Origin: Acidobacteria bacterium Mor1
GTDB taxonomy: Bacteria; Acidobacteriota; Polarisedimenticolia; Polarisedimenticolales; Polarisedimenticolaceae
Assembly (NCBI GenBank): GCA_001664505.1
Contig: CP011806.1
Coordinates: forward strand, 5,658,793-5,722,792
DNA: 64,000 nucleotides
Reading direction: 5' to 3'
A program made the translations under genes and the position numbers. Shown in pieces: positions 54,954 through 64,000 of this stretch (its first letter is position 1; each line of letters begins with the position of its first letter). The notes beneath the pieces were generated by a model, which saw only the letters and a program-made list of their open reading frames with translations, was not told where the DNA came from and ran no database searches.

Positions 54954-56789
54954 TTAGTTGATCGTCGGACCGGCGATGACCGAACGGACCTCATGCAGCA
55001 GGGTCTCGATCCGGTAGGGCTTCGAGAGGAAGCCCTGGACATCGTCGGTGGTTTCGCGAAGCACCTGTTGTTCGGCGTAGCCGCTGGAGAGGATCACCGG
55101 CGCCTTGCAGCCCCGGGAGCGGATCTCTCCGAGCACCTCGGAGCCGTCGCCGTCGGGCATGATCATGTCCAGCACGATGGCGTCGATGGAGTCCAGGGCG
55201 TCGGTCACCTGGTCGATGGCGGCCCTGGCACCGCCGGCCACCAGAACCCGGTAACCCTCGTGTTCCAGGGCACGCATCAGGAAATCGCGGATCGCCTGCT
55301 CGTCGTCGACCACCAGGACCGTTCGGGAGCGAGTTTCGGCCGGCGCTTCCGGCACGAGGATGCCCGGGTGTGAAGTTTCATCGGTGCTCTCGGGAAGATC
55401 GTGGAGCGCGGGGAGGGCCAGCTCGAAGCTGGTGCCGAAACCCAGGCGGCTCTTGACGCTGATCGCTCCTCCATGGGAGCGGATCGTCCCGAGAGCCGAG
55501 GAGAGCCCGAGTCCCTTGCCCTGGGCCTTGGTCGTGAAGAACGGCTCGAACAGGCGACCGAGGGTGTCGCCGCTCATCCCGGTGCCGTCGTCGGAGACTT
55601 CGAGAATCGCGTAGCGCCCCGATGGGAGCGGGTCGGTGGTGTGGGCCTGGGAGAAATACTCCTGGTCCAGTTCGGCGGCCCGGGTGCGGACGACGATGTT
55701 TCCACCTTCAGGGGGCATCGCTTCGCTGGCGTTGACGATGATGTTCAACAGCACCGTCTGCAGCTGGGAGCGGTCGATCTCGAGCCGGGGGAGATCCCGG
55801 GCGACGTCGAGACTCAGCGAGACGTTCTCGGGGAGCGCCCGGATCAGCAGGCGATCGATCTGACGGGCCAGTTCGTTGAGGTCCGACGGCCTCTTGTCCA
55901 GAGGGCGGCTGCCGGTAAAGGTCAGCAGGTTGCCGCAGAGCTCCGCCGCCCGCTCGGCGCCGTTCTCGATCTGGCTGAGATGCTCTCGCATGTCCCCGGC
56001 AGAGCGATCGGGGAGTTTGGCCAGCGAGGCGTGCCCCATGATGCCGACCAGCATGTTGTTGAAGTCGTGGGCCACGCCTCCCGCCATCAGGCCGAGACTC
56101 TCCAGCCGCTGTTTGCGGTCGAGGCGCTCCCGGGCGACCCGAAGTTCGCTCTGCACCCGCTCTCGTTCCGAGGCCTCGGATTCGTAGCGGGCCACCGCCC
56201 GGGCGAGACGTGTGGTGCGCTCGTCGGCGCGATCGCGAATCGCATCGGAGTAGCGGCGCAGCACCGCCTGGATCAGCAGGCCGGTGCAGGGCCCGAGATA
56301 GGCGTAGTAGATCAGGTCGACGGTGGTGGGCACGTAGCCGGTGATGCGCAGCGACAGCGCCCAGGCGGCCAGGTAGACCACGACGACGGCCAGGTACCAG
56401 CCGACGTGGCGGAAGAAGATCCCGGCCCCGGTGATCGCGATGAGCAATCCCGGCATCATCCGCGGCGCGTCGAGGACCACCGCGTATAGGGCGATGGCCA
56501 GCACCACGGTGTTGTAGACGAGGGCGACCGCCTGGGACTGGTGAATCGTCCGGACCCTGGGCAGCACCACCAGATAGAGGAAGGCCACCGCGCCGGCGGC
56601 CGCCAGGATCGCGAGGCCCAGGGAGCGGGAGGTCTCCGCGGGCAGCATCACGATCACCAGGAGCCCGAGGCCGAGGAAGAGCGGGATGACGGCGGCGAAC
56701 ACATTCCGGGCCAGTCCGATAGTCGGATCCTTGGCCTCGTTTCCGGGCCCGGACAGGGGCGGACCGGGGCGTTGCTGCGCCTGGCTCAT
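54954..56789 (-). CDS. Hybrid sensor histidine kinase with C-terminal receiver domain (611 aa)
   Basis: A membrane sensor kinase. The N-terminus carries about six membrane spans (30-190) with no recognisable extracytoplasmic domain. A coiled-coil linker (205-240) leads to the HisKA domain with phospho-acceptor in [11 protein letters not shown], then an HATPase domain with [10 protein letters not shown] (N box), DDGTGM, and [15 protein letters not shown] receiver domain follows with [12 protein letters not shown] and phosphorylatable Asp in [14 protein letters not shown], and the switch residues in FLSKPY. No separate response regulator lies nearby. The start ATG 56789 is behind GGAGG. The receiver may work in cis or deliver phosphate to an unlinked partner. 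Confidence 0.94.
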   Translation of the reverse strand: MSQAQQRPGPPLSGPGNEAKDPTIGLARNVFAAVIPLFLGLGLLVIVMLPAETSRSLGLAILAAAGAVAFLYLVVLPRVRTIHQSQAVALVYNTVVLAIALYAVVLDAPRMMPGLLIAITGAGIFFRHVGWYLAVVVVYLAAWALSLRITGYVPTTVDLIYYAYLGPCTGLLIQAVLRRYSDAIRDRADERTTRLARAVARYESEASERERVQSELRVARERLDRKQRLESLGLMAGGVAHDFNNMLVGIMGHASLAKLPDRSAGDMREHLSQIENGAERAAELCGNLLTFTGSRPLDKRPSDLNELARQIDRLLIRALPENVSLSLDVARDLPRLEIDRSQLQTVLLNIIVNASEAMPPEGGNIVVRTRAAELDQEYFSQAHTTDPLPSGRYAILEVSDDGTGMSGDTLGRLFEPFFTTKAQGKGLGLSSALGTIRSHGGAISVKSRLGFGTSFELALPALHDLPESTDETSHPGILVPEAPAETRSRTVLVVDDEQAIRDFLMRALEHEGYRVLVAGGARAAIDQVTDALDSIDAIVLDMIMPDGDGSEVLGEIRSRGCKAPVILSSGYAEQQVLRETTDDVQGFLSKPYRIETLLHEVRSVIAGPTIN

Positions 56790-56972
56790 GGGTCGGGCGA
56801 TCCTCCAGCTCCGAGTTTAACGCTAAAACCACCGGTCTCCGGCCACCAACATCCCGTTGTCGCGCCGCAAGCTAGGGGGACGGGATCGGCTGCCCAGACT
56901 CGCCGCTGCGACGATGCCGGTAGTAGAATGCCGCCGTCCTCAGAACGCCATCGATCCAGGAGAACCCGAGCC

Positions 56973-58247
<1,275 letters not shown>

Positions 58248-58253
58248 TCGGGC

Positions 58254-60173
58254 GTGCAGCCGGGTTTCTTCGCGCCCGACGGTCCGCTGGCCCGGGCGCT
58301 TCCCGCCTTCGAGCATCGGGCCGGACAGGAGCAAATGTCCGAGGCCGTGGCCCGCACCCTGGAGGGTGGCGGCACGCTGATGGTCGAGGCCGGAACCGGG
58401 ACCGGCAAGACGCTGGCCTACCTGGTGCCGGCGATTCGCTCCGGCCGCCGGGTGGTCATCTCCACCGGAACCCGCAACCTCCAGGATCAGATCTTCAACA
58501 AGGACATCCCGTTCCTGCAGCAGCAGGCCGGGCTGCCCGTATCCGCCGCCCTGATGAAGGGCCGGGACAACTACCTCTGCAAGTACCGCTTCGGGCAGTT
58601 CCGCCAGGAACCGCTGTTCGAGGTGCTGGCCGAACAGCGCTATCTGCAGACCCTCAAGGCCTGGGCCGTCGAGACCGAGAGCGGCGACCGGGCCGAGGTC
58701 GCCGAACTACCTGACCGGCTGCGGCTGTGGCGGGACATCAACGCCCGGGCCGAGACCTGCACCGGCAGCAAGTGTCCCGAGTATCAGGGTTGCTGGTTGA
58801 CCCAGATGAAGGCCCGGGCCGATGCCTCGCAGATCATCGTGGTCAATCACCATCTGTTCTTCGCCGATCTGGCGGTGCGCAGCGCCTTCGGCGCGGTGCT
58901 CCCCGAGTACGACTCGGTGATTTTCGACGAGGCGCACCTGCTCGAGGAGACGGCGACCCTCTACTTCGGCGTGCAGGTGTCGGCAAACCAGTTCGAGGAC
59001 CTCGCCCGCAGCGCCGAGCGCAGCGCCCACAAGGCAGGCGGGCCGGAGCACGGAGGCGCCGGCGCCGCCGGGTTGCGCCAGGCGGCCCTGGAGCTGTTCG
59101 TGCGGCTGGCCGAGTCCCAGCGTTTCCAGGCGGGCCGGGTTCCGCTGGAGCGTCCGGACAAGGGCGGCCCCGAAGTCGAGGCGGAATGGGCGGTGCTGTG
59201 CGAGGCGTTGGACGAGATGGTCCGCAAGGCGCCGACCACTTTGGACAAACCCGAAGACGCCGACGCCATCGTGCAGCGCTGCACCGAGCTGCGCACTGCC
59301 CTCGAGCGGATCCTGGCCCGGGACGATCCGGGCTTCGTCTACGGCATCGAGACCCGGGGCAAATCCAACCTGACCGTGTCCGCGGCGCCGATCGACGTCT
59401 CCGAGCTGCTCAAGATCAAGTTGTTCGACGAACTCCACGGCTGCGTGCTGACCTCGGCGACCCTGACCGTCGAGACCAAGTTCGATTTCTTCGGTACCCG
59501 CCTGGGTCTCGAAGGCGCCGAGCAGATGACCGCCGACTCTCCCTTCGACCATCGTGAGCAGGCGGTGCTGTATCTGCCCAAGCGCATGCCTGAACCCCGG
59601 GAGCATGCCTTCCTCGAGCGGTCGATCCAGGAGATCACGTCGCTGCTGCGCATCACCCAGGGGCGCGCCTTCCTGCTGTTTACCTCCTACGCGATGATGG
59701 AGAAGGTCTACGACGAACTGGAGGAGATCAACGAGTGGGTGCTGCTGCGCCAGGGGGAGGGGAGCAAGGTCGCCCTGGTCGAGACCTTCAAGGACACCCC
59801 GGGCGCGGTGTTGCTCGGGACGACCTCGTTCTGGCACGGGGTGGACGTTCAGGGAGACGCACTTTCGCTGGTCGTCATCGACAAGCTGCCCTACGACGTT
59901 CCCAGCGACCCGCTGGTCGCGGCGCGGATTCAGCGGATCAAGGATGAGGGGGGCAACCCCTTCCGCGACTACCAGACGCCGATGGCGGTGCTGGAACTGA
60001 AGCAGGGGCTGGGGCGTTTGTTGCGCAGCCGGGCGGACCGGGGGATCCTGTGTGTGCTCGATCCACGCCTGACCACCCGGAGCTACGGCAGGACGTTCCT
60101 GCGCTCGCTGCCCCCGTATCGCATCGTGCGCGAGCGGACCGACTGCCGGGCCTTCTTCGAGGAGGGCTCGTGA
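58254..60173 (+). CDS. ATP-dependent DNA helicase, DinG/YoaA (XPD-like) family
   Basis: A 639-residue superfamily 2 helicase with an iron-sulfur cluster. Walker A is VEAGTGTGKT near residue 44, the DEAH box is FDEAHLLEE near 225. Four cysteines for the 4Fe-4S cluster occur at YLCKYR and in TCTGSKCPEYQGC, the usual positions between motifs Ia and II. Motif VI is QGLGRLLRS near the C-terminus. It unwinds damaged or structured DNA 5' to 3'. The start is GTG 58254, 6 nt after glyA; the stop overlaps the methyltransferase start as GTGA. Confidence 0.93.
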   Translation: MQPGFFAPDGPLARALPAFEHRAGQEQMSEAVARTLEGGGTLMVEAGTGTGKTLAYLVPAIRSGRRVVISTGTRNLQDQIFNKDIPFLQQQAGLPVSAALMKGRDNYLCKYRFGQFRQEPLFEVLAEQRYLQTLKAWAVETESGDRAEVAELPDRLRLWRDINARAETCTGSKCPEYQGCWLTQMKARADASQIIVVNHHLFFADLAVRSAFGAVLPEYDSVIFDEAHLLEETATLYFGVQVSANQFEDLARSAERSAHKAGGPEHGGAGAAGLRQAALELFVRLAESQRFQAGRVPLERPDKGGPEVEAEWAVLCEALDEMVRKAPTTLDKPEDADAIVQRCTELRTALERILARDDPGFVYGIETRGKSNLTVSAAPIDVSELLKIKLFDELHGCVLTSATLTVETKFDFFGTRLGLEGAEQMTADSPFDHREQAVLYLPKRMPEPREHAFLERSIQEITSLLRITQGRAFLLFTSYAMMEKVYDELEEINEWVLLRQGEGSKVALVETFKDTPGAVLLGTTSFWHGVDVQGDALSLVVIDKLPYDVPSDPLVAARIQRIKDEGGNPFRDYQTPMAVLELKQGLGRLLRSRADRGILCVLDPRLTTRSYGRTFLRSLPPYRIVRERTDCRAFFEEGS

Positions 60174-60934
60174 CCACCTTCAAGGATCACTTCTCGACTC
60201 AGTCGGCGGACTACGCCCGTTTTCGACCCAGCTATCCCGAAGAGCTCTACGCCTGGCTCGCCGGTCAGGCGCCCGGACGGAATCTCGCCTGGGACGTGGC
60301 GACCGGCAGCGGCCAGGCGGCCCGGGGGCTGGCCCCCTTCTTCGAGCGGGTGTACGCCAGCGACGCCAGCGCCGAGCAGATCAACAACGCCGTGGCTCAC
60401 CACAACGTCGAATACGCGGTGGGTTCCTGCGATACCAGCGGGCTCGCCGAGGGCAGCGTCGATCTGGTCAGCGTGGCCCAGGCGCTCCACTGGTTCGACC
60501 GCGAGGTTTTCTTCGAGGAGGTTCGCCGGGTGTCGGCTCCCGGGGGATTGGTCGCCGCCTGGTGCTACGGCCACCTGACCGTCGACTCGGCCCTCGATCC
60601 GCTGTTGCTGCACTTCTATGAAGGAGTCGTCGGGCCCTACTGGCCGCCGGAGCGGGTCCTGATCGAGCAGGGTTATCGCACCCTGGAGTTCGCGTTCGAC
60701 GAGATCGAGACTCCGCCGTTTGCCATCCGCCGCAGCTGGAACCTGGATCAGCTGACCGGCTATCTCGGCACCTGGTCTGCGGTCCAGCGCTACCGAGCCG
60801 ACCGCGGCGAGGATCCGATCCCCGTCTTGCGCAGGGAGCTCGAGCTCCGATGGGGTGACGCGGCAGCCGAGCGGGAAATCCGCTGGCCGTTGTCCTTGCG
60901 GGCGGGACGGGTCGCCGAGGGGAGGGGGCGATGA
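60170..60934 (+). CDS. Class I SAM-dependent methyltransferase (254 aa)
   Basis: A methyltransferase with a Rossmann-type fold: motif I DVATGSGQAARGL near residue 43, the acidic YASDASAEQINNA, and motif IV VSVAQALHWFDRE near 105. The opening FSTQSADYARFRPSYP and the LHWF motif match the ubiquinone/menaquinone or trans-aconitate methyltransferase-like group (Tam/YcgJ-like). Substrate is unknown. The start GTG 60170 overlaps the helicase stop (GTGA) and its own stop overlaps lspA as ATGA. Confidence 0.92.
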   Translation: MTTFKDHFSTQSADYARFRPSYPEELYAWLAGQAPGRNLAWDVATGSGQAARGLAPFFERVYASDASAEQINNAVAHHNVEYAVGSCDTSGLAEGSVDLVSVAQALHWFDREVFFEEVRRVSAPGGLVAAWCYGHLTVDSALDPLLLHFYEGVVGPYWPPERVLIEQGYRTLEFAFDEIETPPFAIRRSWNLDQLTGYLGTWSAVQRYRADRGEDPIPVLRRELELRWGDAAAEREIRWPLSLRAGRVAEGRGR

Positions 60935-61455
60935 GCCGAGAGCAGAAGAATCCGTCGGGCCGCGAGCCGCTGAGTCGCAGGGCCCGGCTGGCGCTGTTGA
61001 TCTTGCTGGCCGTGTTCTGCGTCGGTTGCGATCAGGCCGCCAAGTCGGTAGCCCGGGACGCTCTGGCCAGCCAGCCGCCGATGCCCCTGGCCGGCGGCAC
61101 CGTTGTGCTGGAGTACGCCGAGAACCCGGGTGGGATGCTGGGGCTCGGGGGCGGGCTGGCGCCCCGGGCCCGTTTCGCTCTTCTGGTGGTGGCGGTCGCG
61201 GCGGCCCTTGGGGCGGTGGTCGCCTTCGTCGCCTCGAGCCCCGAGCTTTCCGCCGGCGGAGTGGCCAGCCTGGGGCTGTTTCTCGGCGGTGGCGTGGGCA
61301 ATCTGATGGACCGGATCGATCACGGATACGTGATCGACTTCGTTCACATGGGCTTCGGCTCCCTCAGGACCGGCATCTTCAACGTGGCGGATGTGGCCAT
61401 CCTGGCCGGGGCGGCAGGCTTCGTGTTCTTCAAGCTGCGGGGGCGCCGTCCGTGA
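60931..61455 (+). CDS. lspA: Lipoprotein signal peptidase (signal peptidase II)
   Basis: A 174-residue inner-membrane aspartic peptidase that removes signal peptides from prolipoproteins. Four membrane helices are visible. The conserved motifs are CDQAAKSVA in helix 1, AENPGGMLGLG (canonical N-x-G-x-x-F) and the second catalytic region FNVADVAI. GGGVGNLMDRI supplies the other aspartate. It overlaps the methyltransferase gene by ATGA. It matters locally because several lipoproteins are encoded in this window (SodC, the 5310 protein, possibly the S8 protease). Confidence 0.95.
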   Translation: MSREQKNPSGREPLSRRARLALLILLAVFCVGCDQAAKSVARDALASQPPMPLAGGTVVLEYAENPGGMLGLGGGLAPRARFALLVVAVAAALGAVVAFVASSPELSAGGVASLGLFLGGGVGNLMDRIDHGYVIDFVHMGFGSLRTGIFNVADVAILAGAAGFVFFKLRGRRP

Positions 61456-61547
61456 TAGGGTGGCGCTTCTGTGACGGGGAGGTTATCTTCTCCCGACGCG
61501 GAAGTGCCCTCCCGGGGGGACACCTTCGCCTCGAAGGAAGGAAACAC

Positions 61548-61820
61548 GTGCCGTTTCGCAACCAACCGCTCCTGTTCCGGGCCTACACCTACGGGTGCGA
61601 TCAGGTCGGCAAGCTGTTGTTCAAGCGTTACTCCGCCGACCGTCCCTGCTGGACGCGTATCCTCGGCGAGCCGGCCTACGTGTACATGGGCCAGGCCCGG
61701 CTTCCCTGGAGCACCTGGGCTGCCTCGGCTCCCGAGATGGCGCGTTACTGGCTGCTTGCCGGCGTGGTCGGCACCGCAGCCCTGATCGGCCTGCGCGCCT
61801 TCCTGCGCCACTCTTCCTAG
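61548..61820 (+). CDS. Small protein of unknown function with one C-terminal membrane span (90 aa)
   Basis: I do not recognise a family. The protein has a polar N-terminal part (MPFRNQPLLFRAYTYG, then CDQVGKLLFKRY) and one hydrophobic segment near residues 68-86. The start GTG at 61548 follows AAGGAAGGAAAC. It lies 92 nt after lspA. Its stop codon overlaps that of the M23 peptidase gene on the other strand within CTAG at 61817-61820. Moderate confidence that it is real because the ribosome binding site and codon pattern are good. Confidence 0.65.
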   Translation: MPFRNQPLLFRAYTYGCDQVGKLLFKRYSADRPCWTRILGEPAYVYMGQARLPWSTWAASAPEMARYWLLAGVVGTAALIGLRAFLRHSS

Positions 61821-62707
61821 TTCCGATCCCCGAACAGCACCGGATCGAGTAGCGACCTCGGGTCGAAGGGGCGGTTGTCGATCTTTGCGCCCCAGTGCAG
61901 GTGCGGTCCGGTGACCCGCCCGGTAGCCCCCGAGAGTCCGACCTGTTCTCCCGCCCGGATGTCTTCGCCCTCGGCGACATCGATGCGCGACAGGTGAGCG
62001 TACAGGGTGAACAGCCCGCCGCCGTGGTCGACGATCACCAGGTTGCCCGAGTAGTAGAGCTCCTCGGCCAGCACGACCCGGCCGGGACCGGAGCAGAGCA
62101 CCGGTGTCCCGGTGGCCGCTCTCAGGTCGAGTCCCGAATGGGGCGCACGGGGCTTGCCGTTGAAGACCCGGCGGCTGCCGAAAATCGAGGTCGGCTTGCC
62201 GGGGACCGGCCGGACGAAGGGTTCCGCCGGCGGCGCCCAGGGCTCCCGCCGGGCGTAGATCACGGCGAGCCTGGCCTTCTCACGGGCGATGCGCTCTCGA
62301 ATCGCCTTGGGTGGTTCCACGTACTTCGGCGCCACCTTCAGATGTTCCTGGGGAAAATCCCTTGGGGCGATGCGCACCGCCCGGGTGCCGGAGACCGTGG
62401 CGCCGTCGGTGGCGACTCCGCGGGCCTCGACCACGGTGGATCCCGCCTTGCGGTCCAGGTCGACCATGCTCCAGCCGGACCAGCTCCGGGCATCGCCGGT
62501 GCGGATCATGAACACCTGTTCGCCGAGAAAGCTGCAGGACAGCGACTCCAGGGGAACCGTCGAGGTGATGTCGATACGAACCCCCTCGCCTGCCGCCAGC
62601 TCACGGGCGCGAAGCTCGATGTCGAGGGATGCCTGGGAGGCGGCAGGGCCGGCACAGGCAGTCGAGACAATCACAAAAAACGCCAGAATACGCAGCAGGG
62701 GGGTCAT
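61817..62707 (-). CDS. M23 (LytM-type) peptidoglycan peptidase, exported (296 aa)
   Basis: A periplasmic endopeptidase-family protein. The signal peptide covers about residues 1-25. A beta-rich N-terminal domain (about 28-115) precedes a helical linker and the M23 domain (about 165-290), with zinc ligands in PHSGLDLRA, AHLS and HLHWG. Because GRVTGPHLHWG and the HxxxD motif are complete, the enzyme should be active; it may act on cell-wall cross-links. The start ATG 62705-62707 has GGAGG upstream. It is convergent with the 90-aa gene and divergent from the thioredoxin gene. Confidence 0.94.
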   Translation of the reverse strand: MTPLLRILAFFVIVSTACAGPAASQASLDIELRARELAAGEGVRIDITSTVPLESLSCSFLGEQVFMIRTGDARSWSGWSMVDLDRKAGSTVVEARGVATDGATVSGTRAVRIAPRDFPQEHLKVAPKYVEPPKAIRERIAREKARLAVIYARREPWAPPAEPFVRPVPGKPTSIFGSRRVFNGKPRAPHSGLDLRAATGTPVLCSGPGRVVLAEELYYSGNLVIVDHGGGLFTLYAHLSRIDVAEGEDIRAGEQVGLSGATGRVTGPHLHWGAKIDNRPFDPRSLLDPVLFGDRN

Positions 62708-62759
62708 GCAAATCCTCCGGCACCCAGTCTAGACCGGGAGCGGCTCCCCCGGGGCCACG

Positions 62760-62788
62760 TTGCGATGCCGGACCCGGTCCGGTATATC
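62760..62788 (+). promoter_or_regulatory. Possible promoter of the membrane thioredoxin gene
   Basis: TTGCGA (62760-62765) and TATATC (62783-62788) are separated by 17 nt, about 33 nt before the TTG start at 62822. Weak by consensus but well placed between divergent genes. Confidence 0.3.
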
Positions 62789-62821
62789 CTTGGAACGAGT
62801 CGGGTATTGCAGGAGAGACCA

Positions 62822-63697
62822 TTGCCTTTCGGTGCCGTATTCGGAGCCCTGTTCTTCGGAGCCCTCTGCTTGGGCCAGGGGCTGCGTCTGATCAGCTTCC
62901 CGGCCTTGCCCGTGCGGGTTTCCGGCGGGCTGCTGGTGCTGCTCGGCCTCTCCCTTGCCGTCGGACTCCTGATGCGCCGATCCTGGGCGCGGTGGGGCGG
63001 AATCGCCGCCGCACTGATGATCGTGCTGCTCGCCGGCCGGATGGTCCTGGCGGGGGGCGGATCCCTGCTGGATCACCTGACGGTACTGGCCGGCGTCGCA
63101 ACGCTCCTGCTGCTGGCGCTGCCCGCGACCGGCGACGTGCGCCGCGGACTCGATCCCGAGGAGCGCCGCGGCGGCCTGCTCTGCACCGCGCTGGCTTTCG
63201 TCGCCGCCGGAACCGTACCGGCTCTCGGCATCGTGGGTTTGCTCTGGTTCTCGCCTCCGTCGGCTCACGCCGACCGGGGAGACGCCCAGGCCGCCTGGCG
63301 TCCGTCCAAGGGGATCGAGTGGAGTGACTTCGGGCCCGGCCTCGAACGGGCCAAGGCGGAGAGCAAGCCGATCCTGATCGACTTCTACGCCCAGTGGTGC
63401 GGCCCGTGCAAGACCATGGATCGCACGACCTTCCGTGACAAACGGGTGATCAAACTGCTCGAAGACGTGGTCGCCATCCGGGTAGATTCCGAGGAGACGC
63501 GCAACCGCCACGGCTACACCGGCGAGCAACTGGCCGAACTCTACCGGGTCGAGAGCTACCCGACGGTCGCCCTGCTCGACTCCAACGGCCGGGTGCTCGA
63601 GCGCCATCGCGGATTCCGCGGGACCCCCCCGTTCCTCGCCTGGCTCGAGGACGCTCTGGGCAAGGCCCAGACCCAGGTCGGCTCTCCCGCTTTCTGA
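62822..63697 (+). CDS. Membrane-anchored thioredoxin-fold protein (291 aa)
   Basis: A probable periplasmic thiol-disulfide enzyme. Four to five membrane helices occupy about residues 3-25, 28-48, 52-72, 80-98 and 115-142. A thioredoxin fold follows (about 165-285) with the redox motif Cys193-Gly-Pro-Cys196 in WCGPCKTMD. The conserved cis-proline is in SYPTVALLD. The layout resembles a minimal DsbD or a thioredoxin-like reductase fused to a small membrane domain. The start TTG at 62822 follows AGGAGAG with good spacing; the long upstream frame is an artefact. Confidence 0.88.
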   Translation: MPFGAVFGALFFGALCLGQGLRLISFPALPVRVSGGLLVLLGLSLAVGLLMRRSWARWGGIAAALMIVLLAGRMVLAGGGSLLDHLTVLAGVATLLLLALPATGDVRRGLDPEERRGGLLCTALAFVAAGTVPALGIVGLLWFSPPSAHADRGDAQAAWRPSKGIEWSDFGPGLERAKAESKPILIDFYAQWCGPCKTMDRTTFRDKRVIKLLEDVVAIRVDSEETRNRHGYTGEQLAELYRVESYPTVALLDSNGRVLERHRGFRGTPPFLAWLEDALGKAQTQVGSPAF

Positions 63698-63846
63698 TAC
63701 CCTGACCTCCGAGTCGGTCCGCTCCCCGGCGTCAACCGGCTCGTCCCTCTTTCCCATGAGCGCCCTGTCGCGCCGCCGCTTTGATGCCGGCTTCGTTATC
63801 CGAGGCCCGGCCGGGCGCCGGTGCCGAGCCGGCGTCGAGGTCGTGC

Positions 63847-64000
63847 ATGCGTCACAAGCGATTGTTCATTCCCGGCCCTACCGAAGTTCGCGTCGAGAAC
63901 CTGGCCGCCCTGGCCCGGCCTCAGGTCGGACACCGTTCGGGTGAGTTCCAGGCGCTCTACGAGAGTACCGTCGGCAAGCTGAAGAAACTGCTGCGCACCG
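63847..64000 (+). CDS. Class V aminotransferase (alanine-glyoxylate/serine-pyruvate type), 5' end only
   Basis: The start of a gene that runs off the right edge after about 51 codons. The visible N-terminus reads MRHKRLFIPGPTEVRVE and then QVGHRSGEFQALYES and KLKKLL, which is the characteristic opening of alanine-glyoxylate / serine-pyruvate aminotransferases (fold-type I PLP enzymes). The start ATG 63847 has GAGG about 8 nt upstream. The PLP-binding lysine is outside the window. Confidence 0.88.
   Translation, partial: MRHKRLFIPGPTEVRVENLAALARPQVGHRSGEFQALYESTVGKLKKLLRT

Overview
The window is GC-rich, densely coded bacterial chromosome with about 57 protein genes. No gap between genes exceeds about 270 nt. 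I see no rRNA, tRNA, CRISPR array, insertion sequence or phage module. Many genes overlap by ATGA or GTGA, and several appear to use GTG or TTG starts. The mixture of a three-subunit proton-translocating transhydrogenase, a long (~674 aa) urocanate hydratase, Myxococcus-type Cys-rich repeats, thrombospondin type-3 calcium repeats and many secreted or lipid-anchored proteins suggests a Gram-negative, heterotrophic, aerobic-capable lineage such as Acidobacteriota (Thermoanaerobaculia or Polarisedimenticolia-like) or a relative. The taxonomy is inference from gene content only.

Layout. 1-4.3 kb: beta-oxidation enzymes (fused hydroxyacyl-CoA dehydrogenase/enoyl-CoA hydratase, and a stand-alone 3-hydroxybutyryl-CoA dehydrogenase) and a CaCA antiporter. 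4.4-9.0 kb: minus-strand envelope genes (YbjQ family, two tiny membrane paralogues, a lipoprotein, a CHRD protein, an S8 protease, a TorF-like porin). 9.1-10.3 kb: a divergent ECF sigma/anti-sigma pair. 10.3-15.5 kb: acetyltransferase, a large membrane protein with an ExbD-like tail, and pntA1-A2-B. 15.7-19.9 kb: an overlapping operon of a TIGR01777-type epimerase and two M16 proteins. 20-24 kb: hutU, sodC, fabH and a His-rich protein. 24.4-29.4 kb: gamma-glutamyltransferase with a dienoyl-CoA reductase-like SDR, a double-PDZ protein and an aminotransferase. 29.4-37.4 kb: transketolase-like enzyme, M1-like peptidase and a secreted sialate O-acetylesterase-like protein. 37.5-42 kb: hemY and hemN, then a second ECF sigma operon. 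42-47.5 kb: proteostasis cluster (Nudix, grpE, htpX, hsp20, clpB). 47.8-54.5 kb: secreted sialidase-like protein, tldE-tldD and a degenerate dGTPase-like gene. 54.5-64 kb: NTF2-like protein, hybrid histidine kinase, glyA, DinG-type helicase, methyltransferase, lspA, an M23 peptidase, a membrane thioredoxin and the start of a class V aminotransferase.

The most interesting unit is 6.9-10.3 kb. An ECF sigma factor and its membrane anti-sigma factor face a porin and an S8 protease across a short divergent promoter region. By eye, the periplasmic domain of the anti-sigma factor resembles the propeptide-like domain of that neighbouring protease. This suggests a sigma pathway in which the anti-sigma factor presents a decoy propeptide to a secreted protease. 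Other points worth checking are a dGTPase homologue lacking key residues, an M1 peptidase lacking the GAMEN motif, a transketolase with GEG instead of GDG, a tandem duplication of the fabH 3' end, and a family of intergenic hairpins with a CAAGG loop.
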